In this document: positions 43,418 to 52,404 of the stretch, one piece after another | Numbering within the stretch: position 1 is the first letter of the stretch | Layout: every line of letters starts with the position of its first letter | NCBI GenBank assembly: GCA_947167515.1 | Contig: CAMVIM010000020.1 | Location: 1-64,000 of the forward strand | DNA from: an uncultured Prevotellaceae bacterium | GTDB lineage: Bacteria > Bacteroidota > Bacteroidia > Bacteroidales > Bacteroidaceae | Length of the DNA: 64,000 nt | Reading direction: 5' to 3' | Position numbers and translations under genes: made by a program | The notes under the pieces: generated by a model | What the model was told of the DNA's origin: nothing | The model's input: only the letters and a program-made list of their open reading frames with translations | The model's database searches: none

Positions 43418-44263
43418 ATGGATTGGATTCAAACCATCATTATCGCGATTGTAGAAGGACTCACAGAGTTCCTGCCCGTCTCTTCGACGGGTCACATGAT
43501 TATCGCTCAGAACATGCTGGGCGTGGAGAGTACGGAGTATGTGAAGGCTTTCACCTTCATCATTCAGTTTGGTGCCATCCTTTCGGTGGTGTGCCTCTAC
43601 TGGCGACGTTTCTTCCAGCTCAACAAGACACCGCTGCCTGAGGGCACACCTGTTTTCAAAAAGCTCATCCATAAGTTTGACTTCTACTGGAAGTTGCTCA
43701 TTGCCTTCATCCCTGCCGTTGTGCTGGGCTTGCTCTGCAACGACTTCATCGATGCGATGCTGGAGCGTGTGGAAGTGGTGGCTGTCATGCTCGTTGTGGG
43801 TGGTGTCTTCATGTTGTTCTGCGACAAAATCTTCAATAAAGGCAGCGAAGACACCATGTTGACGGAGAAGCGCGCCTTGATGATAGGTCTTTTCCAGTGC
43901 ATCTCCATGATACCGGGTGTTTCACGTTCGATGGCCACCATCGTGGGTGGTATGGCACAGAAGATGACCCGCAAGAACGCAGCTGAGTTCTCCTTCTTTC
44001 TGGCGGTTCCCACCATGTTTGGTGCCACTGTGTATAAGATGTATAAGTTGTTCAAGGATGGAGGTTCCGAAATGATTGTAAACAATCTCGACACCCTCAT
44101 CATTGGCAACGTGGTGGCTTTCATCGTCGCCCTGCTCGCCATTAAGTTCTTCATCCGTTTCGTGCAGAAGTATGGCTTCCAAGCTTTTGGATGGTACAGG
44201 ATTGTTGTCGGCGGCATCATTCTGGTTCTGCTCTTCATGGGACACGAACTCACGATTATCTAA
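43418..44263 (+). CDS. uppP: Undecaprenyl-diphosphatase UppP (BacA)
   Basis: A 281-residue polytopic enzyme that dephosphorylates undecaprenyl pyrophosphate to recycle the lipid carrier for cell-wall synthesis. Catalytic motifs are EGLTEFLPVSSTGHMII near the N-terminus and PGVSRSMATIVGGM in the middle. Seven or more hydrophobic helices are present and the end WYRIVVGGIILVLLF is typical. It lies in an ftsX-DUF3098-uppP-truB-queA run, a gene order common in this phylum. Confidence 0.96.
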   Translation: MDWIQTIIIAIVEGLTEFLPVSSTGHMIIAQNMLGVESTEYVKAFTFIIQFGAILSVVCLYWRRFFQLNKTPLPEGTPVFKKLIHKFDFYWKLLIAFIPAVVLGLLCNDFIDAMLERVEVVAVMLVVGGVFMLFCDKIFNKGSEDTMLTEKRALMIGLFQCISMIPGVSRSMATIVGGMAQKMTRKNAAEFSFFLAVPTMFGATVYKMYKLFKDGGSEMIVNNLDTLIIGNVVAFIVALLAIKFFIRFVQKYGFQAFGWYRIVVGGIILVLLFMGHELTII

Positions 44264-44277
44264 TCGTTTCGAGAGGC

Positions 44278-45060
44278 ATGAATCCTCAGGCAGGCGAAAT
44301 ACTTATCTTCAATAAGCCCTACCGTTGGACCTCCTTTAATGTGGTGGCGAAAGTGCGGGGCGAACTCTCGCATCGCTTGGGTGTGAAGAAACTGAAGGTG
44401 GGGCATGCTGGCACACTCGACCCCCTTGCCACAGGAGTGCTCATCATCTGCACAGGCAAGAGCACCAAGTTCATTGACGAACTTCAGGCACACACCAAGG
44501 AGTATGTCGCTACCATCAAGCTCGGTGCCACCACGCCTTCCTTCGACATGGAGACGGCAGAAGATGCCACTTATCCTACGGCACACATCACTCGCGAACT
44601 GGTCGAAGAGAAACTCCGTGCCTTCAAGGGGCGCATCGAACAGGTTCCACCCACCTTTTCGGCGGTGAAAGTCGATGGAAAACGTGCCTTCAAGTATGCC
44701 CGTCAGGGTGAAGAGATAGAGCTGAAGCCTAAGATACTGGTGATTGATGAACTGGAAATCTTGCATTTCGGCGATGTGGAGAATACCGACACCGATGAAA
44801 ACGCCGACCCACGCGAACGCATCAAGTATCAGAGCAAGAACCTTGCAGGCACCCACCTTTCGCTGACCATCCGTGTGGTGTGCAGCAAAGGCACCTACAT
44901 CCGCGCCCTTGCACGTGACATCGGACTGGCTCTCGGTTCGGGAGGTTACCTCACAGGCTTAGTGCGCACCCGCATCGGACGATACACCCTGCAAGACTGC
45001 ATGGACATCAACGACTTTTCTCAATGGCTTGAGGGTCAAATGCTTGAAAAGAATTTGTAA
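44278..45060 (+). CDS. truB: tRNA pseudouridine(55) synthase TruB
   Basis: A 260-residue enzyme making pseudouridine 55 in the T loop of tRNAs. The catalytic Asp is in KVGHAGTLDPLATGVLIICTG. KEYVATIKLG, QVPPTFSAVKVDGKRAFKYAR and SKGTYIRALARDIG are standard family motifs. The start ATG follows the uppP stop by 14 bp; the open frame extends into uppP but without family similarity. A hydrophilic loop in the C-terminal half (NTDTDENADPRERIKYQ) is longer than usual. Confidence 0.96.
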   Translation: MNPQAGEILIFNKPYRWTSFNVVAKVRGELSHRLGVKKLKVGHAGTLDPLATGVLIICTGKSTKFIDELQAHTKEYVATIKLGATTPSFDMETAEDATYPTAHITRELVEEKLRAFKGRIEQVPPTFSAVKVDGKRAFKYARQGEEIELKPKILVIDELEILHFGDVENTDTDENADPRERIKYQSKNLAGTHLSLTIRVVCSKGTYIRALARDIGLALGSGGYLTGLVRTRIGRYTLQDCMDINDFSQWLEGQMLEKNL

Positions 45061-45085
45061 ATAGTAAATTGTCAAATAAGAAAAT

Positions 45086-46168
45086 ATGAAGCTTTCACAA
45101 TTTAAGTTCAAACTCCCCGACGAGAAGATAGCCCTCTATCCTCGCACCTACAATCCCGAAACGAAGTTCTACAACCGCGATGAAGCCAAGCTGATGGTTG
45201 TACACAAAAAGACGGGTGAGATAGAGCACCGCCTCTTCAAGGAAATCACCGACTACTTCGAAGAGGGCGATGCCTTTGTATTCAACGATACCAAGGTGTT
45301 CCCTGCACGTCTTTACGGCAACAAGGAGAAGACGGGTGCTCGCATTGAGGTGTTCTTGCTGCGCGAACTCAACGAAGAACTCCGCCTTTGGGATGTGCTT
45401 GTTGACCCAGCCCGCAAGATTCGCATCGGCAACAAACTCTACTTCGGTGCCGATCAGTCGCTTGTGGCAGAAGTCATCGACAACACCACCTCTCGTGGCC
45501 GCACACTCCGTTTCCTTTACGATGGTCCCCACGATGTCTTCAAGGAGACCCTCTACAATCTGGGCGAGGCACCCATCCCCGATGAAATCCGTGCCCATCG
45601 TCCTGCCGAGGAGGAAGACCACGAACGTTTCCAAAACATCTATGCCCGCCACGAAGGAGCAGTCACCGTGCCTGTCACAGGACTTCACTTCTCGCGTGAA
45701 CTGATGAAGCGTATGGAGATTATGGGCATCGAGCAGGCGTTCATCACACTCCATGCAGGTTTGGGCAACTTCCGCAGCATCGACGTGGAAGACCTCACCA
45801 AGCACAAGACCGACTCCGAGCAGATGTTTGTCAACAAGGAAGCCTGTGACATCGTCAACAAGGCCAAGGAGAATGGTCATAAAGTATGCGCTGTCGGCAA
45901 CACCACTCTCCGTGCTCTCGAAACAGCTGTGGGACCAGGCGGTTTCATCAAGGAGTATGAAGGATGGACTAACAAGTTCATCTTCCCTCCCTACGATTTC
46001 ACTGTGGCTGATGCCTTCGTCGTGAACTTCCAGCAGCCGCTCACCACCATGCTCATGCTCGACACTGCTTTTGGTGGCTACGACTTGGTGATGGATGCCT
46101 ACAAGGAAGCCCTCAAGGGTGACTACATGTTCGGCACCTTCGGCGATGCCATGCTCATCATCGACTAA
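45086..46168 (+). CDS. queA: S-adenosylmethionine:tRNA ribosyltransferase-isomerase QueA
   Basis: A 360-residue enzyme making epoxyqueuosine in tRNA from pre-Q1 and the ribosyl group of SAM. Family features include [17 protein letters not shown] at the N-terminus, [42 protein letters not shown] (related to the AAPTAGLHF motif of other QueA proteins), [13 protein letters not shown] and [14 protein letters not shown]. Length is normal. With truB and miaB it makes this a tRNA-modification neighbourhood. Confidence 0.95.
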   Translation: MKLSQFKFKLPDEKIALYPRTYNPETKFYNRDEAKLMVVHKKTGEIEHRLFKEITDYFEEGDAFVFNDTKVFPARLYGNKEKTGARIEVFLLRELNEELRLWDVLVDPARKIRIGNKLYFGADQSLVAEVIDNTTSRGRTLRFLYDGPHDVFKETLYNLGEAPIPDEIRAHRPAEEEDHERFQNIYARHEGAVTVPVTGLHFSRELMKRMEIMGIEQAFITLHAGLGNFRSIDVEDLTKHKTDSEQMFVNKEACDIVNKAKENGHKVCAVGNTTLRALETAVGPGGFIKEYEGWTNKFIFPPYDFTVADAFVVNFQQPLTTMLMLDTAFGGYDLVMDAYKEALKGDYMFGTFGDAMLIID

Positions 46169-46193
46169 CCAGCTCACGCGCTGGGCGATATTT

Positions 46194-46631
46194 ATGCTCA
46201 AAGGGTTTCACATAGTTTATCTTTCGCTCGGCACCAACCTTGGCGACAAAGAGCACAACCTTCTGTCCGCCATCTCGGAAATAGAAAGGCGGATTGGCCC
46301 CATCAGGGCACAATCCGCCTTTCTCGCTACAGAGCCATGGGGTTTTGAGAGCGAGAACACCTTCCTCAATGCTGCCATCAGGGTGGAAACAGAATTAGAG
46401 CCACTGGCACTGCTGAAAGTCACCCAGCAGATAGAGCGTGACATGGGACGCACCCAAAAGTCAAAAGTCAACTGTCAACTGTCAACTGTCAACTATCACG
46501 ACCGCATCATCGACATCGACATCCTTCTCTACGATGACCTCCACATCAACACCCCCGAACTGACGATTCCTCATCCTCTTATGTACGAGCGCGACTTTGT
46601 GCTCATTCCATTAAAAGAAATACTTGTATGA
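46194..46631 (+). CDS. folK: HPPK (folate pathway pyrophosphokinase)
   Basis: A 145-residue 6-hydroxymethyl-7,8-dihydropterin pyrophosphokinase. It has YLSLGTNLGDKEHNL at the start, AIRVETELEPLALL, and the metal/ATP motif DRIIDIDILLYDD. TIPHPLMYERDFVLIPL is a standard ending. The loop between GRTQ and the IDIDILLYDD motif is lengthened by residues encoded by a GTCAACT heptamer array (46467-46494), reading KSKVNCQLSTVNYH. The start at MLKGFH is the first plausible Met; upstream sequence overlaps queA. The stop overlaps the next start (ATGA). Confidence 0.92.
   Translation: MLKGFHIVYLSLGTNLGDKEHNLLSAISEIERRIGPIRAQSAFLATEPWGFESENTFLNAAIRVETELEPLALLKVTQQIERDMGRTQKSKVNCQLSTVNYHDRIIDIDILLYDDLHINTPELTIPHPLMYERDFVLIPLKEILV
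46467..46494. repeat. Four tandem GTCAACT heptamers inside folK
   Basis: Four exact copies of a 7-bp unit are preceded by a degenerate copy. Such arrays are normally intergenic. Because 7 is not a multiple of 3, gain or loss of one unit would shift the folK frame. Confidence 0.9.
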
Positions 46632-48826
46632 AAAAGACACCTCTGCTATTCCTTTTCGCCTTACTCACACTTCCACTTATGGCACAGAAGAAACGTTTCA
46701 CTATCGATGACCTCATTCCAGGTGGCTCCACCTACTACGCCCATTCCTATCCTGCTACCAAGTACCTCACATGGTGGGGGGATGCCTGCATGGAACTGGG
46801 TATAGAGCGTTGCAAGAACATAGATGGGCAGGTCATCAGCCCTGCACTTGCCACCCTCACACTGGAGAACATCAATGGCATCCTCGCTGCCAATGGACGG
46901 AAAACCATCGACCATCTCTATAGCATCTCTTTCCCCGAACCCCACATGCCCTATGTGCTTATCGACCGAGGTCGCGAGAAGACGCTCGTCGATTGGGACA
47001 ATCGGAAGGTCATCTGGAAAGCCACTCTCACCCCTGATGTCAGCAACGAAGATTGGGACAAGCACTCGCGTTCCCTCGCTTATACAGCCGAACACAACCT
47101 TTATGTGCTCACAGCCGATGGCAAGACCCATCAGGTTTCTTCCGATGGCAGTGCCGACCTCGCCTATGGAACCAGTGTACACCGTGATGAGTTCGGTATC
47201 GAGAAAGGCACCTTCTGGAGTCCTGACGGCACCCTCTTAGCCTTTTATAAGATGGATCAGAGCATGGTGTCAAAATATCCACAAGAGCCCCCCTTCTTTT
47301 CCCCCCAAGGGGGGACAGCCCATTCGGACAGCAGCACCTCCCCCAAGGAGGAGGATGGGAGGGGGCTTCCTTATCCGATGGCTGGTGAAACCTCCCACAA
47401 GGTCTATGTGGGCATCTTCAATCCTCAGACAGACAAAACCGTCTATCTCAACACGGGTGACCCCACCGACCGCTACTTCACCAACATCGCATGGTCACCC
47501 GATGGCACCCGTCTCTATCTCATCGAACTCAACCGCGACCAGAACCACGGCTCGCTCGACGAGTATGACACCGCTACAGGCGAAAAGCTCCGCACCCTCT
47601 TCACCGAGGACAATCCGAAATATTTCGAACCCACTCACCCCATCCAGTTCCTGCCTTGGGACGATAGCAAGTTCATCTATCAGACCCGTCGCGACGGCTA
47701 CAACCACTTATATATATATAATGTGGCATCAGGCAAGCAGGTCAAGCAACTCACATCGGGTCAGTTCGAGGTCATCGACGTGCTGGGCTTCAACACCGAA
47801 GCCAAGACCGTCCTCTACACATCCAACGAGCAACATCCTCTCCAGCAGAACGTCTTCTCCGTCGATATGAAAGGCAAGCGCACCCTGCTTGGCAACGGCA
47901 CGGGATGGCACAATGCCAGCCTCTCCGAATCGGGACAATACTTCATTGACAACTATTCCTCCCCCCTCATCGCTCGCCATATAGACATCGTGCCTACCAC
48001 CAAGGGCGACATCGTCAATGTTCTCTCGGCAGCAGACCCTTGGAGCGACTACCAAGTGCCTGAAATCAAGACAGGCACCATCAAGGCTGCTGATGGGGTG
48101 ACAGACCTCTACTACCGTCTCATCCTCCCCACCGACTTCGACCCCAACAAGAAATATCCCGCAGTGGTGTATGTCTATGGCGGCCCTCATGCCCACAACA
48201 TCGATGCCTCCGCCCATTGGGGCGCAAGAGGATGGGACATCTGGATGGCACAGCAGGGCTACGTGATGTTCTGTCTCGACAATCGGGGCAGCGAACATCG
48301 CGGACTCAACTTTGAGCAAGCCACCTTCCGCCATTTAGGTGTGGAAGAGATGAAAGACCAGGTAAAAGGTGTGGAATATCTGAAAAGCCTCCCCTATGTC
48401 GATGCCGACCGTCTTGGAGTGCATGGATGGAGTTTCGGAGGCTTCATGACCACCAGTCTCATGACCACCTATCCCGATGTCTTCAAGGTGGGTGTGGCAG
48501 GAGGTCCTGTCATCGATTGGCGGTTCTACGAAGTCATGTATGGCGAACGCTACATGGACACCCCACAGACCAATCCTGAAGGTTACGAAGAGACTTCCGT
48601 GCTCGGCAAGGCCAAAAATTTAAAGGGCCGTCTCCTTGTCATTTATGGAGGAAACGACCCTGTCTGTGTGCCTCAGCACACCCTCTCTTTCATGCGCGCC
48701 TGCATTGATGCCAACACCTATCCCGACCTCTTCACCTATCCTGGTGACGGTCACAACATGATGGGTACCGACCGAGTTCATCTGCACAACGTCATCACAC
48801 GGTACTTTGAAGACCACCTGAAATAA
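46628..48826 (+). CDS. DPP4-type prolyl oligopeptidase family S9 peptidase
   Basis: A 732-residue exported serine peptidase with signal peptide MKKTPLLFLFALLTLPLMAQ. An N-terminal beta-propeller domain (about 30-480; FWSPDGTLLAFYKMD, AWSPDGTRLYLIELNRD) and an alpha/beta-hydrolase domain follow. The triad is Ser602 in HGWSFGGFM, Asp677 in YGGNDPVCV and His709 in PGDGHNMMG. It probably trims X-Pro dipeptides in the periplasm. Residues 220-247 are encoded by an 84-bp C/G-run palindromic element that does not look like family sequence. It overlaps folK by 4 bp. Confidence 0.94.
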   Translation: MKKTPLLFLFALLTLPLMAQKKRFTIDDLIPGGSTYYAHSYPATKYLTWWGDACMELGIERCKNIDGQVISPALATLTLENINGILAANGRKTIDHLYSISFPEPHMPYVLIDRGREKTLVDWDNRKVIWKATLTPDVSNEDWDKHSRSLAYTAEHNLYVLTADGKTHQVSSDGSADLAYGTSVHRDEFGIEKGTFWSPDGTLLAFYKMDQSMVSKYPQEPPFFSPQGGTAHSDSSTSPKEEDGRGLPYPMAGETSHKVYVGIFNPQTDKTVYLNTGDPTDRYFTNIAWSPDGTRLYLIELNRDQNHGSLDEYDTATGEKLRTLFTEDNPKYFEPTHPIQFLPWDDSKFIYQTRRDGYNHLYIYNVASGKQVKQLTSGQFEVIDVLGFNTEAKTVLYTSNEQHPLQQNVFSVDMKGKRTLLGNGTGWHNASLSESGQYFIDNYSSPLIARHIDIVPTTKGDIVNVLSAADPWSDYQVPEIKTGTIKAADGVTDLYYRLILPTDFDPNKKYPAVVYVYGGPHAHNIDASAHWGARGWDIWMAQQGYVMFCLDNRGSEHRGLNFEQATFRHLGVEEMKDQVKGVEYLKSLPYVDADRLGVHGWSFGGFMTTSLMTTYPDVFKVGVAGGPVIDWRFYEVMYGERYMDTPQTNPEGYEETSVLGKAKNLKGRLLVIYGGNDPVCVPQHTLSFMRACIDANTYPDLFTYPGDGHNMMGTDRVHLHNVITRYFEDHLK
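47285..47368. repeat. In-frame palindromic element within the DPP4 gene
   Basis: 84 bp (28 codons) with C-runs at the left and G-runs at the right, and inner palindromes such as CCCCCCAAGGGGGG (about 47301-47314) and CTCCCCCAAGGAG. This is the composition of intergenic repeats in Prevotella-like genomes. Its frame is open (EPPFFSPQGGTAHSDSSTSP and eight more residues), joining SKYPQ to PYPMAGETSHKV. Confidence 0.75.
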
Positions 48827-48861
48827 GGTGACAGCGAAAAATCTCCTAGTGCGTGGACGGG

Positions 48862-50361
48862 TCAATCGTCGTGCAGATGTAGCATAAAACGTGTGCCTTT
48901 CGTGAAAGCAGGGTCGATGTCGAGGTCACCATCCATCTTCATGGCCATCTGTTTACAAATGGGCAAGCCGAGACCATCGCCCGTGGTGAGGTCACGGACG
49001 GTGAGGAAGGGCTTGAATACGTTTTCGCGCTCCTCTTCGGGTATGCTCTCACCCGTGTTGGACACGAGGAATTGGTGCTTGTGCGCCCCACGTTTCTTGT
49101 ATTCAAGCGTGATGTGCCCCCCTTCGGGCGTGTAGATGGTAGCATTGCGGAGCAGGTGCAGCAGGATGTGCGACACCATCTCGCGGTTGATTTTGGCAGT
49201 CATCTTAGGTGCATCGACAGTCAGTACCACACGCTCTCTTGCCTGATGGCGAATCTTGTCCATCAGTTCCTCGCAGAAAGAAGCCAGCTGCGTCTCCTCG
49301 CGTTCCACCTTTTCATTAGAACTCTCCAGTTCGGAGAGCGTCTGGATGTGGTCGGAGAAGTCGAGCAGCGCCTTCACTTCAGGCATGTGGCTGTCGAGCC
49401 GCTTGAGGGTGGGTTCAAGCTGTGCAGAGATATTGCTGATGAACTGTGCTTTCAGGGCATTGTTCTCGCTCAGGGTCTTGATGGTCTTCTTCTGCTTCTT
49501 GATGAGGATGATGTTGCGCATGAGCAGGATGCCTCCCAGTACAAGGACGGCAGCAAGGACGGCAGCCAAAATGCTGAGGCCAACAATGGCAGCCTGACGG
49601 GCGATGAGTGAACTCTCCTTGTCGGCAATGTCAGCCTCGTTCTGGGCAATCTGCTGCTTCAGCCCGTTGATGGTGTCAGCCACCTTCAGCGTACCCACCG
49701 AATCCTTCCACGCCACATAGTTCTGGTATGTTCGCATCATCAGGTTCGTGTTGTTATTCCTGCGTCCGTTGTCGATGAGCGTCTCATACATCTTGTCCAC
49801 CTTGTCATACTCCTTCGTGGCCAAGAGCTGGGCAGTCATGGTGCGGAAGGTGGCATCCCCCTTCTCGTTTTGTCCCATCGTGTAGTGATAGATAGTCTTG
49901 TTGTAGAGTTGGTCGCCCGTCAGCTTCGAGTCGTTGGAAGCCTTAGCATACTTCTCCATCGTGTTCAGCTGACCCAGAGCCTCCTCGTTCTTGCCCATCT
50001 TCAGGTACATCTCATAGCGTATCTTGGCAGTCCGATAGTGCAGAGTCTCACGTTCCTCTCCCTTGCACTTCGAGTCGATGCTCTGGTCGATGCGCCGCAG
50101 CAAGTCGAAGCCCTCCCTGTAGAGGTTGTCGCCCTTGTAGTAGAGTTCCACCGCATTCAATCCACATTCCACGCCTTGCTTCACGTTTCCCTTCTTTGCG
50201 TAGTCTTCATAAGCGCGGACATAAAACGCACGTGCATTAACCAGATTGCCCTTTCCCTTCTGAACTTCAGCCTGTGACTGCAAGCTGCTCTTTTCCTGAG
50301 CCATCATGTTCATGCTAAAAAAGAAAAGGCTCAGACATAAAAATAGAAACTTTCGGGTCAT
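48862..50361 (-). CDS. TPR sensor kinase lacking the phospho-acceptor His
   Basis: A 499-residue protein. Signal peptide 1-21 (FFSMNMMAQ), TPR-like helices (about 25-230; GVECGLNAVELYYKGDNLYR, LGQLNTMEKYAKASND), a membrane helix (about 263-288, VGLSILAAVLAAVLVLGGIL), a coiled coil and a kinase core. Where the H box should be, the sequence is QFISNISAQLEPTL, aligned to FxxNxSHELRTPL; His is replaced by Ala313. The ATPase domain is preserved (LHLLRNATIYTP, NTGESIPEEE, GDGLGLPICKQMA). It probably has a regulatory, non-phosphorylating role or works with a partner kinase. No response regulator gene is adjacent. Convergent with the DPP4 gene. Confidence 0.92.
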   Translation of the reverse strand: MTRKFLFLCLSLFFFSMNMMAQEKSSLQSQAEVQKGKGNLVNARAFYVRAYEDYAKKGNVKQGVECGLNAVELYYKGDNLYREGFDLLRRIDQSIDSKCKGEERETLHYRTAKIRYEMYLKMGKNEEALGQLNTMEKYAKASNDSKLTGDQLYNKTIYHYTMGQNEKGDATFRTMTAQLLATKEYDKVDKMYETLIDNGRRNNNTNLMMRTYQNYVAWKDSVGTLKVADTINGLKQQIAQNEADIADKESSLIARQAAIVGLSILAAVLAAVLVLGGILLMRNIILIKKQKKTIKTLSENNALKAQFISNISAQLEPTLKRLDSHMPEVKALLDFSDHIQTLSELESSNEKVEREETQLASFCEELMDKIRHQARERVVLTVDAPKMTAKINREMVSHILLHLLRNATIYTPEGGHITLEYKKRGAHKHQFLVSNTGESIPEEERENVFKPFLTVRDLTTGDGLGLPICKQMAMKMDGDLDIDPAFTKGTRFMLHLHDD

Positions 50362-50392
50362 AAAAATATCAATTAAAAGGTTGTTAAGTTTG

Positions 50393-50424
50393 CAAAATTA
50401 AGTATTTATTTGATTCTCTCCAAA
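50393..50424 (-). promoter_or_regulatory. Promoter for the TPR sensor kinase
   Basis: On the minus strand, TTTG (50421-50424), 20 bp and TAATTTTG (50393-50400) match the consensus. The start codon is 32 bp further. It overlaps the divergent promoter at 50409-50440. Confidence 0.75.
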
Positions 50425-50440
50425 TTTTTCACTACTTTTG
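50409..50440 (+). promoter_or_regulatory. Promoter for the metallophosphoesterase gene
   Basis: TTTG at 50409-50412, a 20-bp spacer and TACTTTTG at 50433-50440 match the consensus, 51 bp before the chosen start. Confidence 0.75.
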
Positions 50441-50490
50441 CTTGCAATAAATGTCGAAAGGACAAGAAAGAAGCCGAATTTAGAAACTAT

Positions 50491-51648
50491 ATGAAAATGT
50501 GGATGATACTCTTCACCTTACTACCTGTAGCAGGTATTGCATACGTGAGTTGGCACCTTTGGACACTCCTGCCGCTCCATTGGGGATGGAAAATCCTGCT
50601 CATTCTCTGCTGTCTGGCGTGTTTCGGACTGCTCTTTCTCAATTTCAAGGGGAAACTCGACTCCTTCCCTCTGGCCGTCTCGCAGGTGGTCTATACCATA
50701 GGTCCTTCCACCCTCTTCGTCATGCTTTACCTCGTCATGCTCTTCCTTCTTCTTGACATCGGCAGGCTCTGCCGCCTCATTCCCCGCTCCCTTCTCTACG
50801 ACAACTGGTGGACTGCCGCAGCCATCTTCGTGGTCATATTCAGCATCTTCCTCTATGGCAACCTCCACTACAGGCACAAAGTGCGTGTGCCCTTAGAACT
50901 GACCACCGAAAAGCCGTTGCCAAAGACCTACAAGGTGGTGATGGCAAGCGACCTCCACCTCGGCTACCACAATCCCCGTGCCGAATTTGCCCGATGGGTT
51001 GACCTCATCAATGCCGAACAGCCCGACTTCATCCTCATCGCCGGCGACATCATCGACATCAGCGTCCATCCTCTCATCGAGGAAGATATGGCAGCCGAAT
51101 TCCGTCGCCTCACCGCACCCGTCTATGCTTGTCTGGGCAACCACGAATATTACAGCGGCTCTCCCCAAGCCCAGCAGTTCTACCAAGATGCAGGCATCCA
51201 CCTCCTCTGCGACTCCTTCGCCCAGATAGACAGCACCATCGCCATTATCGGACGCGACGACCGTACCAACCTCCGTCGCAAATCTGTCAAGGAACTGGTG
51301 AAAGAAGTTCGTACCTCACTCGCCGCCGAGTCCCCCCTACCAATAGAGGAGCATGGATTGGAGGAAAGGGTCTTCACTATCCTCCTCGACCATCAGCCTT
51401 ACAACCTCGAACAGACCGAACAATCCCACATCGACTTCCAGCTCAGCGGTCATACGCATCGTGGTCAAGTCTGGCCTATCTCGTGGATTACCGATGCCAT
51501 CTACGAATGTTCATGGGGCACCCACCAGCGCGGCCGCACTCGCTACTACATCTCCTCTGGCCTCGGCATCTGGGGCGGCAAATTCCGCATCGGCACCCAA
51601 TCCGAATATGTCGTGGCTACCCTGCGAAGCGAGAAAGAAGCGAAATAA
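50491..51648 (+). CDS. Membrane metallophosphoesterase
   Basis: A 385-residue protein. Four N-terminal membrane helices (about 1-140) are followed by a calcineurin-like phosphoesterase domain. Metal-binding motifs are MASDLHLGYHN, LIAGDIIDIS, CLGNHEYYSG, LLDHQPYN and LSGHTHRGQVWP. It resembles YkoQ/YaeI-like membrane phosphoesterases, some of which act on lipid intermediates; the substrate here is not shown. The start is the Met after the -7 box; an earlier in-frame ATG at 50410 falls within the promoter. Confidence 0.92.
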   Translation: MKMWMILFTLLPVAGIAYVSWHLWTLLPLHWGWKILLILCCLACFGLLFLNFKGKLDSFPLAVSQVVYTIGPSTLFVMLYLVMLFLLLDIGRLCRLIPRSLLYDNWWTAAAIFVVIFSIFLYGNLHYRHKVRVPLELTTEKPLPKTYKVVMASDLHLGYHNPRAEFARWVDLINAEQPDFILIAGDIIDISVHPLIEEDMAAEFRRLTAPVYACLGNHEYYSGSPQAQQFYQDAGIHLLCDSFAQIDSTIAIIGRDDRTNLRRKSVKELVKEVRTSLAAESPLPIEEHGLEERVFTILLDHQPYNLEQTEQSHIDFQLSGHTHRGQVWPISWITDAIYECSWGTHQRGRTRYYISSGLGIWGGKFRIGTQSEYVVATLRSEKEAK

Positions 51649-51683
51649 CAAAAAGCAAAAAGAGTGGGAGGTGAAGGCGTTGC

Positions 51684-52298
51684 CTAAGAATACGCTGATG
51701 GCGATTGGAGTGGTGGTTGCTGCTGAGTGCCCTGCATGAGGATGAGGATGCTTTCGTTGCCCATGTTGAAAATGAGGTCGATGATGCTGAGGTCGGGCAG
51801 GAAGGGATGTTTCTGCTGGAATACTTGATAGTAGGGGATGGAGCTAAAGTGTGGCAGTGGGTCTTCTACACCGCAATAGTGGGTGGTTCGTTGTAGGTGG
51901 GGCTGCAGGCCGAGAAGTTGGCAGCACTGGCAGATGAGTGCCTCGTTGAAGTCGATGAGATAGGTCCAGTGTCGCTCGTAGAGAGGCCGGAAGTCATCTT
52001 GCAGATATTCGAAGAAAGGGGAATTGTAATAGCTTGTTTCGATGGCGTACCAGTGCTGGCGCTGCCAGTCAGTGTGGGTGCTGATGCGCACGTCTTTCAT
52101 CTGACATTTTCCTTCCACAAAAGTGCTCCTGTCGATGGGTATGGATAGGGAGAGCGGGCCGTTGGGCGAATCGATGGTGCATCGGTTGCGCAAGGTCTGC
52201 TTGTGGTAGTTCTCGTATTGCTCAATCAACACGAGTTCTCCCTTGACGAGGGGAGAGAACCATGAGATGGGGGGAAGGTAGGCGGAAGGAAGAACCAT
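51684..52298 (-). CDS. WbqC-like family protein
   Basis: A 204-residue soluble protein. It begins VLPSAYLPPISWFSPLVKGE and has EQYENYHKQTLRNRCTI, then DVRISTHTDWQRQHWYAI, followed by TSYYNSPFFEYLQDDF, all characteristic of the WbqC family. Some members sit in O-antigen or sugar-modification clusters; the biochemical activity is not defined. It lies downstream of lepB and dapB on the minus strand, after a 27-bp inverted repeat that may separate it from them. Confidence 0.85.
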   Translation of the reverse strand: MVLPSAYLPPISWFSPLVKGELVLIEQYENYHKQTLRNRCTIDSPNGPLSLSIPIDRSTFVEGKCQMKDVRISTHTDWQRQHWYAIETSYYNSPFFEYLQDDFRPLYERHWTYLIDFNEALICQCCQLLGLQPHLQRTTHYCGVEDPLPHFSSIPYYQVFQQKHPFLPDLSIIDLIFNMGNESILILMQGTQQQPPLQSPSAYS

Positions 52299-52311
52299 GC
52301 TATGAATGTTT

Positions 52312-52396
52312 AAGTGAAGAGTGAAAAATCTAAGTTACTTTTGCTAATGAGGAACATTCCGTATAGCTGGTAACTTAGATTTTTCACTCTTCACTT
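52312..52396. repeat. Perfect 27-bp inverted repeat
   Basis: Arms 52312-52338 and 52370-52396 are exact reverse complements around a 31-nt loop, and contain GTGAAGA/GTGAAAA heptamer-like words. It occupies most of the gap between lepB and the WbqC-like gene. A stem of this length would dominate any transcript crossing it. Confidence 0.92.
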
Positions 52397-52404
52397 TTCT
52401 CTTT

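Noticed and set aside
45095..46201. A 368-codon open frame on the minus strand
   Set aside because: It is fully antisense to queA, whose motifs are clear. Its translation is Val/Glu/His/Leu-rich without recognisable domains.
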